Below are positions 5,723-13,316 of a stretch of 40,088 bases of DNA, in pieces (the first letter of the stretch is position 1; every line of letters begins with the position of its first letter). Made by a program: the position numbers and the translations under genes. The DNA is taken from positions 1 to 40,088 of the IMG/VR virus record IMGVR_UViG_3300031565_000124; one strand, 5' to 3'. The notes beneath the pieces were generated by a model. The model made no database searches and was not told the origin of the DNA. It worked only from the letters and a program-made list of their open reading frames with translations. This DNA comes from a virus.

Positions 5723-7801
5723 TTAATTGAACACTTCTTTACCGGACGTATACATATCCTGTACAATCTGTTTTATTTTCCCGGAGGCGACACTTGCCGT
5801 ATACATTTCTTGATTTCTTATGATTACAAACACTTTAGCATCCCCATTTACCCGGATAGCTTTATCGATTGACTGAGCTCCATATCCTCGAAGTATTTTT
5901 CCTATACGTTTTGCTGTTACAAACTTACTATGCAGGAATTCTGCGGGCAAGTTTTCCATAATATCCCGAATACAAATAATATCCGGCTCAAATAGACCGG
6001 TTTTCAGCTCCAATTCCCCCATAATCCACTGCTCCAAATCTGACTTTGTGTAATCAATAATGTAGTTTTTGGCCCTGGTAGATGCCGGGTTTTCTCCGGG
6101 GTGAAAGTTTTCCAGGTTTCGAGCCAGCAGGAATGTCAAGACTCCCCCGGCGTTGTTTGTGCAGTTATTATAAAAATCTGTATAGTATATTTTATCTTTT
6201 TGTTTGGCCTCCGATTTTATGACATACCAACGTCTGTCTCCTTTTTCCAGCCGCATGGGCACTTCTTCATTGGAGAATGCCAAAATGTTCATGGTATTTC
6301 GTTGGGTATAGGAATCCCGGTACATTTCTCGTATCTCTATTTCATCTTCAGTAATGAAGGGTTTAATGGCGTTGTAAAAATTGGAGTTTCCCTCCTGCTT
6401 AAGTTCATTTATCAGGCAAAAACAGGTATGTTTTGCCCACCCGGTGTATTTATCGGACAGATTTTCATTCTGTGGTGCTCGGGCATTGGAGGGACCAAAC
6501 AATTGCCTGAACAGATGGAACATTATACTCTTTCCAATCCCAAACCCGCCAATAATTAAAATAGCATGCCGGATCTTTACTCCCGGATTCTGTACAGCAT
6601 ACCCCAGCCAGTTTAAAAAATGCTCCCGCTCCTCGGGCTCCATGAGATAATTAAGGTGCTCAATGAACCATTTATGAGGAGATCTATCGGGGGCACACCG
6701 GTCATCCCGCCAGATGTTTACACATCTGTTGTTATCTTTAGTTATCAGTATTTTTTCATTTCCCGGTTCATACATAACCTGCTCAGCGTGTTTAATTAGG
6801 CCGTGCAGATGGGCATAGGTAGCCGGGTTTGCCACATTCGCGATTTCAGAAAATTCCGCGTTGAATGCCTCTTTGTTCCGCTCTTTCTGAGGCTCTTCAT
6901 AATTTATAAAAAAATTCCCCCGATAAACATAGAACCAGGAATTTAATTTAGTTTTTACCAGCTCCTGTCGGGCAAGTTCTTTCTCAATTTCTTCTTTTAA
7001 TTCAGCTCCTTTTTTTCCTTTGGCATATTTGAATGCCAAAGATTTCTTTTTTAGATCTTGGTCATTGTATTCATTTTTGAGGTATTTTCTATTGATTGCC
7101 TGAAACTCTGTAAAAATATCCTTTTCAGAAAACGCCAGTCCATTCATGCGCATTGCTATTTTTACAAGTGCTTCATGGGCTCCATTATGGGCCGTGATAC
7201 CGTCAAACAGCACCTTTTCCCATTTACGAACCCCGGTAAGTATCTTTTTCTTGTCCGCGTGAGCCGTGATAATATCCTTAATATCATAACTGGTATTCCG
7301 CAATTTTTTTATGTCATACAGTTGACCCGCTTTAGCCGGTTTTTGATTTGTTGTTCCCGGCAGCCGCATAAGCCGCGCCGGGTTTTTGATTGCCGGGTCT
7401 GCCTGATAAACTTTTATAAGCAGTTCTTGTGTCGTTCGCCAGGAGCCCAAATCATCTGTAGGATTTATGAACCAATAGACGTGATGCCCAAGGCCGTCTG
7501 CCCGGCTTATAATTGCAGTTGGTTCCAGGGGAAAATATTCCGGCAAAGCACTATCATCAATATCAATAAAAATGGCGTTTACACGCTTAATGTCTTTATC
7601 CAAAGTATTAATGCTGCCGGATGTGTTGGGCATATAGAACACACCATACCCGGAATTATTGTGGTAGTCCACAAATTTGGGGTCCAGCGCACCATATAGA
7701 GGGGCTGTATTTTTCCCCCTGCCGTCCTCCTTTATGGCCTTAAATGTAATATGCTCACCATTAAAAAGAATATTAAGAAATTGCTTTGTGCTGTATGCCA
7801 T
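5723..7801 (-). CDS. AEP-type primase / SF3 helicase fusion (D5-like replication protein)
   Basis: 692 aa. The N-terminal RepB-like primase region carries IFIDIDD (about 77-83, catalytic acidic motif) and HHVYWFINP (about 106-114). The C-terminal helicase has Walker A GGFGIGKS (418-425), Walker B-like FCLINEL (about 461-467) and NILAFSN (about 505-511, motif C with sensor Asn). This is the primase-helicase architecture of D5-like/DUF5906 proteins, combining primer synthesis with fork unwinding. AAAGGAG precedes the ATG. It is the last gene of the minus replication operon; the polymerase lies in the divergent plus operon. Confidence 0.88.
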   Translation of the reverse strand: MAYSTKQFLNILFNGEHITFKAIKEDGRGKNTAPLYGALDPKFVDYHNNSGYGVFYMPNTSGSINTLDKDIKRVNAIFIDIDDSALPEYFPLEPTAIISRADGLGHHVYWFINPTDDLGSWRTTQELLIKVYQADPAIKNPARLMRLPGTTNQKPAKAGQLYDIKKLRNTSYDIKDIITAHADKKKILTGVRKWEKVLFDGITAHNGAHEALVKIAMRMNGLAFSEKDIFTEFQAINRKYLKNEYNDQDLKKKSLAFKYAKGKKGAELKEEIEKELARQELVKTKLNSWFYVYRGNFFINYEEPQKERNKEAFNAEFSEIANVANPATYAHLHGLIKHAEQVMYEPGNEKILITKDNNRCVNIWRDDRCAPDRSPHKWFIEHLNYLMEPEEREHFLNWLGYAVQNPGVKIRHAILIIGGFGIGKSIMFHLFRQLFGPSNARAPQNENLSDKYTGWAKHTCFCLINELKQEGNSNFYNAIKPFITEDEIEIREMYRDSYTQRNTMNILAFSNEEVPMRLEKGDRRWYVIKSEAKQKDKIYYTDFYNNCTNNAGGVLTFLLARNLENFHPGENPASTRAKNYIIDYTKSDLEQWIMGELELKTGLFEPDIICIRDIMENLPAEFLHSKFVTAKRIGKILRGYGAQSIDKAIRVNGDAKVFVIIRNQEMYTASVASGKIKQIVQDMYTSGKEVFN

Positions 7802-7923
7802 TATTTTAGTGCTCCTTTAGATTTTTTAGTATTAAGTAAATTTGAGAGTAAACCGGTAATTTTTAGCAGCACCGCTCAGAATTGGTATTTCAAAAAGAGC
7901 CGGAATTTATATTTTATCATATT

Positions 7924-8082
7924 TTATATCCTGCTTAAAATAAATATCAATAGGCCGCCAAGACCCATAATTATAACCAGACAGATAGATATTAAATACC
8001 ATAGAATTTTTATTTGGTTATCCCGTGTTTTACAATATTTTTGGTAGATCCTGTTTGCTTTTTTAGCCTGTTTTCCGCTCAT
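7924..8082 (-). CDS. small membrane protein, one TM segment
   Basis: 52 aa (MSGKQAKKANRIYQKY...). A basic N-terminal half is followed by a hydrophobic segment around residues 27-49 rich in Leu and Ile. Positive-inside charge predicts a cytoplasmic N-terminus. The initiation region is weak, with no clear Shine-Dalgarno, and a competing 10-codon frame starts 14 bases upstream. It lies just downstream of a 27-nt poly-A tract (sense). It could be a holin-like or exclusion protein. The remaining bases from 7802 to 7923 hold nothing recognisable. Confidence 0.4.
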   Translation of the reverse strand: MSGKQAKKANRIYQKYCKTRDNQIKILWYLISICLVIIMGLGGLLIFILSRI

Positions 8083-8094
8083 TCGTTTTGCTCA

Positions 8095-8121
8095 TTTTTT
8101 TTTTTTTTTTTTTTTTTTTTT
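8095..8121 (-). repeat. 27-nt homopolymer (poly-A in sense)
   Basis: An uninterrupted T27 on the plus strand, read as A27 on the transcribed minus strand. It is preceded by ATGTCC, so the tract encodes nine Lys codons and then TGA at the present length. A tract this long should be unstable in replication and prone to transcriptional slippage. Confidence 0.9.
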
Positions 8122-8203
8122 GGACATAGTATATTCTACAAAAACTGAAAGACGGGCAGAGTTACAAAAATGTCTCTCGGTTTTATCTTTATTCCAAAGT
8201 ATA

Positions 8204-8806
8204 TTATTCATCATTCTTATCAATATTCGGCAACTCCGCCCAATGAGTAATCGGCAGTATTATTTTCGCGGTATAGTTTATATACCACCCCCCTTCCATA
8301 GCAGAATCATACATCCGCATTGCTTTCGTGTACCCGGCGTTTTTAAGTTTTACCAAATAATAGGTATTACACTCTGTAGCTGAATTCTGCGTGGGGGGCA
8401 TTTTGTCTTTTACTGAATATAGGACTATTGAGATTTGTGCTGTCTCTTCTAATATGTCCCAATCCGGCCGGTTTAAAGTTATTAGGAGTTTTTTTATTTT
8501 TAGCAGACTATTATATATGTCCCTGATAAGTATATTATTTAATTTATGTATGGACTCATTGTGCCGGGATAAAAAGTTATCCAGTCCCCAATGAGTGTAC
8601 TTATTTTGTACGCCATAAATAATAGTTACAAATACCCAATCTCCGGATTTTACATCTTTTAGATCTGTTTGATCATATGGATAATTGTTAATATCAATTC
8701 CATTCACTTGCTTAATATAATATTTTAAGTTTTTTAGGTGTAATAAAGGCCTTACAAATATTTTTAATTCTTCACTATCATGTTTTTCGTGCAGTACCGG
8801 TTCCAT
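8204..8806 (-). CDS. hypothetical protein
   Basis: 200 aa, soluble alpha/beta, no recognised motif. GGGGAG precedes its ATG and overlaps the presumed ancestral end of the broken DUF3310 gene upstream. The downstream stretch 8083-8203 holds only the homopolymer. Confidence 0.65.
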   Translation of the reverse strand: MEPVLHEKHDSEELKIFVRPLLHLKNLKYYIKQVNGIDINNYPYDQTDLKDVKSGDWVFVTIIYGVQNKYTHWGLDNFLSRHNESIHKLNNILIRDIYNSLLKIKKLLITLNRPDWDILEETAQISIVLYSVKDKMPPTQNSATECNTYYLVKLKNAGYTKAMRMYDSAMEGGWYINYTAKIILPITHWAELPNIDKNDE

Positions 8807-8810
8807 TATT

Positions 8811-9171
8811 TTACTCCCCTTTCAGTTTCTTAATATATTTCAATATACCTATCCGGGTAAAATTGTGCTTTTATTTAAATCCTCGAATTTTTTACCTGGC
8901 CCAGGCCCAGGTGGTAGGAAAGTTTCCAGGCTTCAAAGGCCGCAAGTACCTCAACCTCACCGGTGATGTAATGGCTCGGGTGGTTTACCGGATCATTTGA
9001 TTGGCCGGTTCCCCTTAAACACCCTATGTGGTTTTTGTTTGTTTCATTATTCATTTTATTCATTTTATTCATTTTATTCATTTTATTCATTTTATTCATT
9101 TTATTCATTTTATTCATTTTATTCATTTTATTCATTTTATTCATTTTATTCATTTTATTCATTTTATTCAT
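8811..9171 (-). pseudogene. broken DUF3310-family gene with (Met-Asn-Lys)n N-terminus
   Basis: The intact frame (8875-9171, 98 aa) begins with 13 Met-Asn-Lys triplets, then a linker, then DPVNHPSHYITGEVEVLAAF, a clear DUF3310 N-terminal half. After LSYHLG, where the family normally continues NAIKYI.RAG, the frame runs into LGQVKNSRI and stops. In the other frames the matching tail pieces remain: GKKFEDLNK at about 8875-8901, then ILKYIKKLKGE ending at 8811. So a deletion and at least one frameshift removed the middle of the domain. DUF3310 proteins are common in phage replication operons and lack a settled function. A truncated product may still be made; assembly error is the other explanation. 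Confidence 0.6.
9055..9171 (-). repeat. 9-nt tandem repeat, 13 x ATGAATAAA (repeated start codons)
   Basis: Thirteen perfect copies, each supplying an in-frame ATG, followed by a fourteenth ATG (ATGAATAAT). The GGA of AAAGGAA lies only 3 bases before the first ATG and 12 before the second, so initiation may favour an internal copy. Changes in copy number keep the frame. Confidence 0.92.
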
Positions 9172-9197
9172 TTTCCTTTATTGTTTTAATTCTTCTA

Positions 9198-9407
9198 TTA
9201 TGTCACTTTTTCTCCTTTCCCTGGGGCCCGAATTGATGCAATATACAAACCTAAACATTTTATACTGCAAAAATCCCGCTCTGCATTGTACGTAAATCGA
9301 CTATTACGCGATTCATCTATGATTGTGAAACATTTAATTGTGATGGATTCGTAAGAATCTTTTATTCGCTTTCTGCAATTGTCGCAGTGATATTTGGAGA
9401 CTATCAT
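9198..9407 (-). CDS. small zinc-finger-like protein
   Basis: 69 aa beginning MIVSKYHCDNCRKRI. The ATG at 9407 is chosen because GGAGGA stands 9 bases upstream, whereas a GTG at 9416 abuts it. Two CxxC pairs (CDNC near 8-11 and CSIKC near 48-52) make a likely zinc knuckle, as in small phage transcription or nucleic-acid-binding proteins. It nearly abuts the 87-aa gene upstream. Confidence 0.65.
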   Translation of the reverse strand: MIVSKYHCDNCRKRIKDSYESITIKCFTIIDESRNSRFTYNAERDFCSIKCLGLYIASIRAPGKGEKVT

Positions 9408-9412
9408 AGAGC

Positions 9413-9676
9413 TCACTCCTCCGGGTCCATTTCTCTTATTATATTTTGTAATGATTTTCTAAGCTCCTTGTCCTCTTTACAAATTATATTATCATAAATG
9501 TTTTTGGCATATGCGCTTGTATCCGCAGCCTGTAAAGCAACCTCTTCAGAAAAACCCCCTTTATTTTTTAGCAGCTCTGCCCAAGCTCTTTTTAATAGTG
9601 CAATACAGTTGCCATACCCATAAATATCAGCATAGTCTTTAATTGCATTTAATGCGGCTTTTTCGCTTATTTCCAT
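9413..9676 (-). CDS. hypothetical helical protein
   Basis: 87 aa, predicted all-helical and acidic at the C-terminus (ends DPEE). Its start carries CAGGAG 8-9 bases before the ATG, and this whole RBS/start segment is duplicated just upstream (9701-9730). No family recognised. Confidence 0.6.
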   Translation of the reverse strand: MEISEKAALNAIKDYADIYGYGNCIALLKRAWAELLKNKGGFSEEVALQAADTSAYAKNIYDNIICKEDKELRKSLQNIIREMDPEE

Positions 9677-9730
9677 ACTATTTACTCTCCTGTTCTATTT
9701 TTCCATACTATTTACTCTCCTGTTCCGTTT
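9671..9730 (-). repeat. 30-bp tandem duplication of an RBS plus start codon, with mini-ORF
   Basis: 9671-9700 and 9701-9730 match at 28 of 30 positions. Each copy carries CAGGAG and ATGGAA in the minus sense. The upstream copy starts a three-codon frame, Met-Glu-Lys-stop (9695-9706), ending just before the second Shine-Dalgarno, which serves the 87-aa gene. Ribosomes may initiate at the first copy, stop and reinitiate. Confidence 0.85.
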
Positions 9731-9754
9731 TTCTATTATATTACCTTTCTTATT

Positions 9755-9955
9755 TTAGTCTGTTATCCTATAGTTTTTAAACCCTTCACCACCATGTATC
9801 TTATTAGTAATTTCAGCTAATTCATCCTCCAACTCATGGCAAGGCATAGTTAGCGCGGCAGCATAATACATTTTTTTTATAGTTTCGCAGGACAATTCTG
9901 CATATTTTTTAGCCGCTTCTTCCCTGGTTAAATTTACACCTGATTTTACGCCCAT
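9755..9955 (-). CDS. hypothetical small helical protein
   Basis: 66 aa (MGVKSGVNLTREEAAKKYAE...), helical, with no known family. It follows the SNF2 helicase stop by 18 bases in the replication operon. AAAGGAT stands before the start. Confidence 0.55.
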   Translation of the reverse strand: MGVKSGVNLTREEAAKKYAELSCETIKKMYYAAALTMPCHELEDELAEITNKIHGGEGFKNYRITD

Positions 9956-9973
9956 ATCCTTTACATCCTTTAG

Positions 9974-11311
9974 TTATTTCAGTTTTTCTATTATATCGCT
10001 TTTTCTCTTTAGCAGTTTTATAATATGGCCGTCTATCCCCCCGGCGAAATAAAAGAATTTTGCGAATACTGTATTTTTCTGTCCTGTTCGGTGCAGCCGC
10101 CCTATAACCTGTTCAACCTCTGCCGGAGTGTAGGGTAATTCCAACAGCATTATTACCTGCCCGGCTGTGAGGTTTATACCCTCCCGGAGTGATCCGATAG
10201 TAGGGATAAATACGTCAATGAGGCCGTCCTGATAATCTCGAACTTTCCCCATTCGCTCTTTGGCCGGTGTGCCCCCGTTTACCATGACGATAATAGCCGT
10301 GTTTTTGAGCTTATTGTTTAGCATATTATACAGCTTTTTCTGTACTTCTCTGTGCCACACGTACACGATAGGTCTATACCCCTGCTCATATGCGTCAATT
10401 ATGGCCGGGATAATAAGGGGCAGTTTACACAATGCCACAAACTGTCTAAGCCTGGCGAATTCCGAAGCGTGCCCTTTTGACATTTTCTGTACATCTATAA
10501 TATCGTTTTCTTCTATATTATGCAGTTTTAAAAATACCTCTTCCTGCACAATAAAAGCTTTCAGGTCTTTTCCGGATAACTTAAGTCTTATATGGGTGTC
10601 AATCCGCTCCGCATCCGGTTTATAATCCCGAGCAATCAGTACCGGGGCAATCAATTTTTTTAACTCCTTTTCATTTCTGATTCCATGACTTTTTGGGGCC
10701 CACCCGGTATGCTCTACATATCCGGAATAGCGATACATGAAGTCCATTTCCTGCATATTGTGTATTGCTTTTGGAGCAATGCGGATTATAATACTGTACA
10801 GGTCCATTACCGTATTTATTATGGGCGTTCCTGTTAGACATAGAATCTTTTGTGTCCTGGCCAGCAGGTGTGTATTTTTATTTTTCCGAGTTCCCAGAAT
10901 CCTTCGACTGCGGTTTGAATTCCAGGTACGGAATGTGTGCGCCTCGTCACACACAATTAAAGAGAAATTTTTTTTAAACAGCTGCTCAAATATTTTATCT
11001 ACAGTAGCCATATTATACGAACAAATGTAAACAGCCGCTTCACCTAATATCTGTTTCCCCGAATCAATAACACATATATCAGACCTTACATTCCAGAGCT
11101 CAAATTCATCCAGCCAGTTGTAGATCAGATAGGCTGGAACTATAAACAGCACCGGGCGGCTGTTTTTGGACTGTGCAAATTTCATTATTGATATAGCCTG
11201 CGCTGTTTTTCCCAGGCCCATTTTATCTGCGAGTACTACCCCCTTATGTCGGGTTAACCCCTGTTTTATAAGGGTTACCCCAATCTCCTGTTCCATGCGT
11301 AATTTAGCCAT
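9974..11311 (-). CDS. SNF2-family (SF2) DNA helicase/translocase
   Basis: 445 aa. Motif I ADKMGLGKT (28-36), motif II DEAH (122-125), motif III LTGTP (159-163) and motif VI QVIGRLHRTGQ (about 401-411) match the SNF2 branch of superfamily 2. The protein is little more than the two RecA-like lobes, as in many phage homologues. Such proteins move along duplex DNA using ATP and are thought to aid replication or recombination. Its start overlaps the stop of the 74-aa gene by 8 bases, and it lies in the operon with DUF2815 and the primase-helicase. Confidence 0.9.
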   Translation of the reverse strand: MAKLRMEQEIGVTLIKQGLTRHKGVVLADKMGLGKTAQAISIMKFAQSKNSRPVLFIVPAYLIYNWLDEFELWNVRSDICVIDSGKQILGEAAVYICSYNMATVDKIFEQLFKKNFSLIVCDEAHTFRTWNSNRSRRILGTRKNKNTHLLARTQKILCLTGTPIINTVMDLYSIIIRIAPKAIHNMQEMDFMYRYSGYVEHTGWAPKSHGIRNEKELKKLIAPVLIARDYKPDAERIDTHIRLKLSGKDLKAFIVQEEVFLKLHNIEENDIIDVQKMSKGHASEFARLRQFVALCKLPLIIPAIIDAYEQGYRPIVYVWHREVQKKLYNMLNNKLKNTAIIVMVNGGTPAKERMGKVRDYQDGLIDVFIPTIGSLREGINLTAGQVIMLLELPYTPAEVEQVIGRLHRTGQKNTVFAKFFYFAGGIDGHIIKLLKRKSDIIEKLK

Positions 11312-11528
11312 TGCTGACCCGGTGCCCTATGTGTTTTCGCACTTTTTCTTTTATCAATGGATCCCGTACCGCAACAAGCAAAAGGGCCCCAAATACTGTA
11401 CTTTTTAAAATAGTTATTCCGTTTATGCTTCTGGTATCATCAATAAAATTTTTTATTTCTTCCTGTTCTTCTGAAGTGAGTACCGCGTAGACTTTGTATT
11501 GATTAGAGTTCAATTTTTCCTCAGTCAT
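11304..11528 (-). CDS. hypothetical protein with hydrophobic segment
   Basis: 74 aa. Residues 40-54 (LKSTVFGALLLVAVR) are hydrophobic but short for a membrane span, and the flanks are charged. AAAGGAG precedes the ATG. Its end overlaps the SNF2 start, suggesting coupled translation. It lies just after a terminator-like hairpin. Function unknown. Confidence 0.55.
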   Translation of the reverse strand: MTEEKLNSNQYKVYAVLTSEEQEEIKNFIDDTRSINGITILKSTVFGALLLVAVRDPLIKEKVRKHIGHRVSNG

Positions 11529-11546
11529 AATTTCTCCTTTAAATAT

Positions 11547-11580
11547 AAAAAAAAATCCGCCGGACTGATAATGCCCGGCG
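11547..11580 (-). terminator. intrinsic terminator after the DUF2815 gene
   Basis: In the minus sense, CGCCGG (11575-11580) pairs with CCGGCG (11558-11563) over an 11-base loop, followed within one base by a run of nine U (11547-11555). This is a textbook intrinsic terminator. Placed between the first gene and the rest of the operon, it would make the ssDNA-binding protein the most abundant product. Confidence 0.75.
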
Positions 11581-11588
11581 AAAGGCGG

Positions 11589-12227
11589 TTATTCTTCATC
11601 AAAAATATCATTTTCATTGACTTTTTCATCCTGGTCAAATTCTTCATCCTCGGGGATGTCCAGTTTCTCAAATGGGTTATTTTCTTCCAGCATACATTCT
11701 TTTACTTTCTGAACCCCTACCAGGGTGAATGACACTCCACTTTTTGGTTTGTCCCATAGATACAGTTGAAGGTTGGCATTTATATAATATCCTGCTTGAA
11801 TCTGCCCGGATATTTTCTCTTTTGGTATGTGTTTATTGTGCTGATCTACAACCACTACCGGGTTGAAATCCTCCCGACGACTGGCTCCAATGACATAATG
11901 TCCGGCATAAACGGCAATAGGCTCTTTTTCTTCATCAACTCGCCGTTTGTTCAGTTTATCTCCGTCTTTCAACAGGGCATTATCATTGTACGGGTCTCCA
12001 GCATCATTCGCCACTTTGAGCACCTGAGCCATTTTGCCTTTTCCCCAAACTGTATTTTTCTGAACACCAGCAGTATAGAAATCTTTGATCTTTTTAATCT
12101 GTTCCTTATCCGTTTTAGGTATTAGGATTTTTATGCTGTATTTGGGATGCTGCCCTTCCTGAAAAGTTTTTGCCTCCGCTAACGTGGGGTAATAGCATTG
12201 TACATTGTTAATCGTAATTGCTGCCAT
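11589..12227 (-). CDS. DUF2815 ssDNA-binding protein
   Basis: 212 aa. The N-terminal MAAITINNVQCYYPTLAEAK, the central YAGHYVIGASRREDFNP, and the acidic C-terminal tail (EDEEFDQDEKVNENDIFDEE) match DUF2815, a phage OB-like ssDNA-binding family usually found beside DUF2800 and a family A polymerase; both are in this window. The acidic tail resembles the partner-binding tail of SSB proteins. It is the first gene after the promoter at 12275-12303, with AAGGAGACA before the ATG. Confidence 0.85.
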   Translation of the reverse strand: MAAITINNVQCYYPTLAEAKTFQEGQHPKYSIKILIPKTDKEQIKKIKDFYTAGVQKNTVWGKGKMAQVLKVANDAGDPYNDNALLKDGDKLNKRRVDEEKEPIAVYAGHYVIGASRREDFNPVVVVDQHNKHIPKEKISGQIQAGYYINANLQLYLWDKPKSGVSFTLVGVQKVKECMLEENNPFEKLDIPEDEEFDQDEKVNENDIFDEE

Positions 12228-12262
12228 AATTGTCTCCTTATTTTAATTTATTATGTATTATA

Positions 12263-12303
12263 TTGTACTGAAAAGTAATACAAAACAGTACAAATATTGT
12301 CAA
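12263..12303 (-). promoter_or_regulatory. promoter for the minus replication operon with overlapping palindromic operator
   Basis: In the minus sense: TTGACA (12298-12303), 17 bases, then TATTAC (12275-12280). A perfect 8-bp inverted repeat, TTGTACTG (12263-12270) and CAGTACAA (12286-12293) with 15 bases between, overlaps the -10 and spacer. This is typical of an operator for a dimeric regulator, but no repressor gene is recognised in the window. Confidence 0.7.
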
Positions 12304-12346
12304 CAACTTTTTTGTGTATTTTTTGTTTATTTTTTTCTTTTTTTTC

Positions 12347-12375
12347 TTGACACTTTTTTCGATAAAGATTATTTT
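12347..12375 (+). promoter_or_regulatory. promoter for the plus replication operon
   Basis: TTGACA (12347-12352), a 17-base spacer and TATTTT (12370-12375). The -35 is perfect and the -10 weaker. It fires into the 15-nt repeat array that leads to the methyltransferase gene. The T-rich stretch 12304-12346 separates it from the divergent promoter. Confidence 0.55.
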
Positions 12376-12526
12376 TAGAATATAGATTTTTAGAATATAG
12401 ATTTTTAGAATATAGATTTTTAGAATATAGATTTTTAGAATATAGATTTTTAGAATATAGATTTTTAGAATATAGATTTTTAGAATATAGATTTATAAAA
12501 TATAGATTTATAAAATATAGATTTTA
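12371..12526 (+). repeat. 15-nt tandem repeat array, about 10 copies
   Basis: Ten copies of a 15-base unit (AGAATATAGATTTTT) at 15-base periodicity from 12377. The last two vary (AAAATATAG) and the array fades into AAGGATATGG before the start at 12544. There are no spacers, so it is not CRISPR. Each unit contains TATAGAT, close to a -10 hexamer. The sense strand has no C. Confidence 0.9.
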
Positions 12527-12543
12527 AGGATATGGTACTATTT

Positions 12544-13155
12544 ATGAGAATTTTAATTGCCTGTGAATTTTCCGGCGTGGTTCGTGACGCATTTATAAAA
12601 AGGGGGCATGATGCAATAAGCTGTGATTTATTGCCTTCGTTAACACCCGGCCCGCATTATCAGGGAGATGTTTTTTGCATAATAGATAAAGGATTTGATA
12701 TGATGATAGCGCATCCACCATGTACGTATTTATGTACAAGTGGTAATAGATGGATGAAGGACAATCCGGAGAGGGCAATCCGGAGAATGAAGGCCATTAA
12801 ATTTTTCATGGGTCTTTATGATCAAAAAAATATTCCTCGGATAGCCATAGAAAATCCGGTAGGTATTATGTCTACACATTTTAGGAAACCGGATCAGTAT
12901 GTGCAACCTTACTTTTTTGGAAAACCGGAGAGTAAAAAAACAGGCTTATGGCTAAAAAACTTACCTTTATTAGAGCCTACAAATATGGTTGAGCCTGTTT
13001 ATATAATAGGTAAGGATGGTAAAAGATATTCACCGACTCATTACCTTTGTATGTGGAGCAGTAAAAAATTTTACAGTAATTCCAGGGAGAATGTACGGTC
13101 TCTAACTCCGATAGAAATGGCTGAAGCAATGGCCGAGCAGTGGTCTGGTTTATAA
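12544..13155 (+). CDS. minimal cytosine-C5 DNA methyltransferase-like protein
   Basis: 203 aa from the ATG at 12544 (MRILIACEFSGVVRDAF), preferred over 12532 because the latter abuts AAGGA. CEFSGVVRDAF resembles SAM motif I, AHPPCTYL carries the motif IV Pro-Pro-Cys (58-60), and AIENPVG (Glu103) is motif VI. KTGLWLKNLP and the C-terminal RSLTPIEMAEAMAEQW are typical of short phage C5 methyltransferases lacking a target-recognition domain. It probably modifies phage DNA, for instance against host restriction. It is the first gene of the plus replication operon, behind the 15-nt array. Unlike the enzyme at 1856-2467, its catalytic motifs look intact. Confidence 0.78.
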   Translation: MRILIACEFSGVVRDAFIKRGHDAISCDLLPSLTPGPHYQGDVFCIIDKGFDMMIAHPPCTYLCTSGNRWMKDNPERAIRRMKAIKFFMGLYDQKNIPRIAIENPVGIMSTHFRKPDQYVQPYFFGKPESKKTGLWLKNLPLLEPTNMVEPVYIIGKDGKRYSPTHYLCMWSSKKFYSNSRENVRSLTPIEMAEAMAEQWSGL

Positions 13156-13316
13156 CTCCTTAACTTTAGTTCGGGCCAGGGGAGGAGCACTTTTGGTGTG
13201 TAGACAAAAAAGGGAATATTATAGACCTCACAAAAAACCAGTGTTCGTCAAGGGGTCTGGGGCGCTATGAAGTTTAAAGCTGAGAAGTAAAGAACCAAAT
13301 AAAAGGAGCGTAAGCG

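Noticed and set aside
8997-9295. Two plus-strand frames rich in Phe/Ser/Tyr or Ile/Leu
   Set aside because: They are antisense of the Met-Asn-Lys repeat and would be low-complexity; no initiation signals.
12371-12526. CRISPR-like array
   Set aside because: 15-nt units are directly adjacent with no unique spacers.
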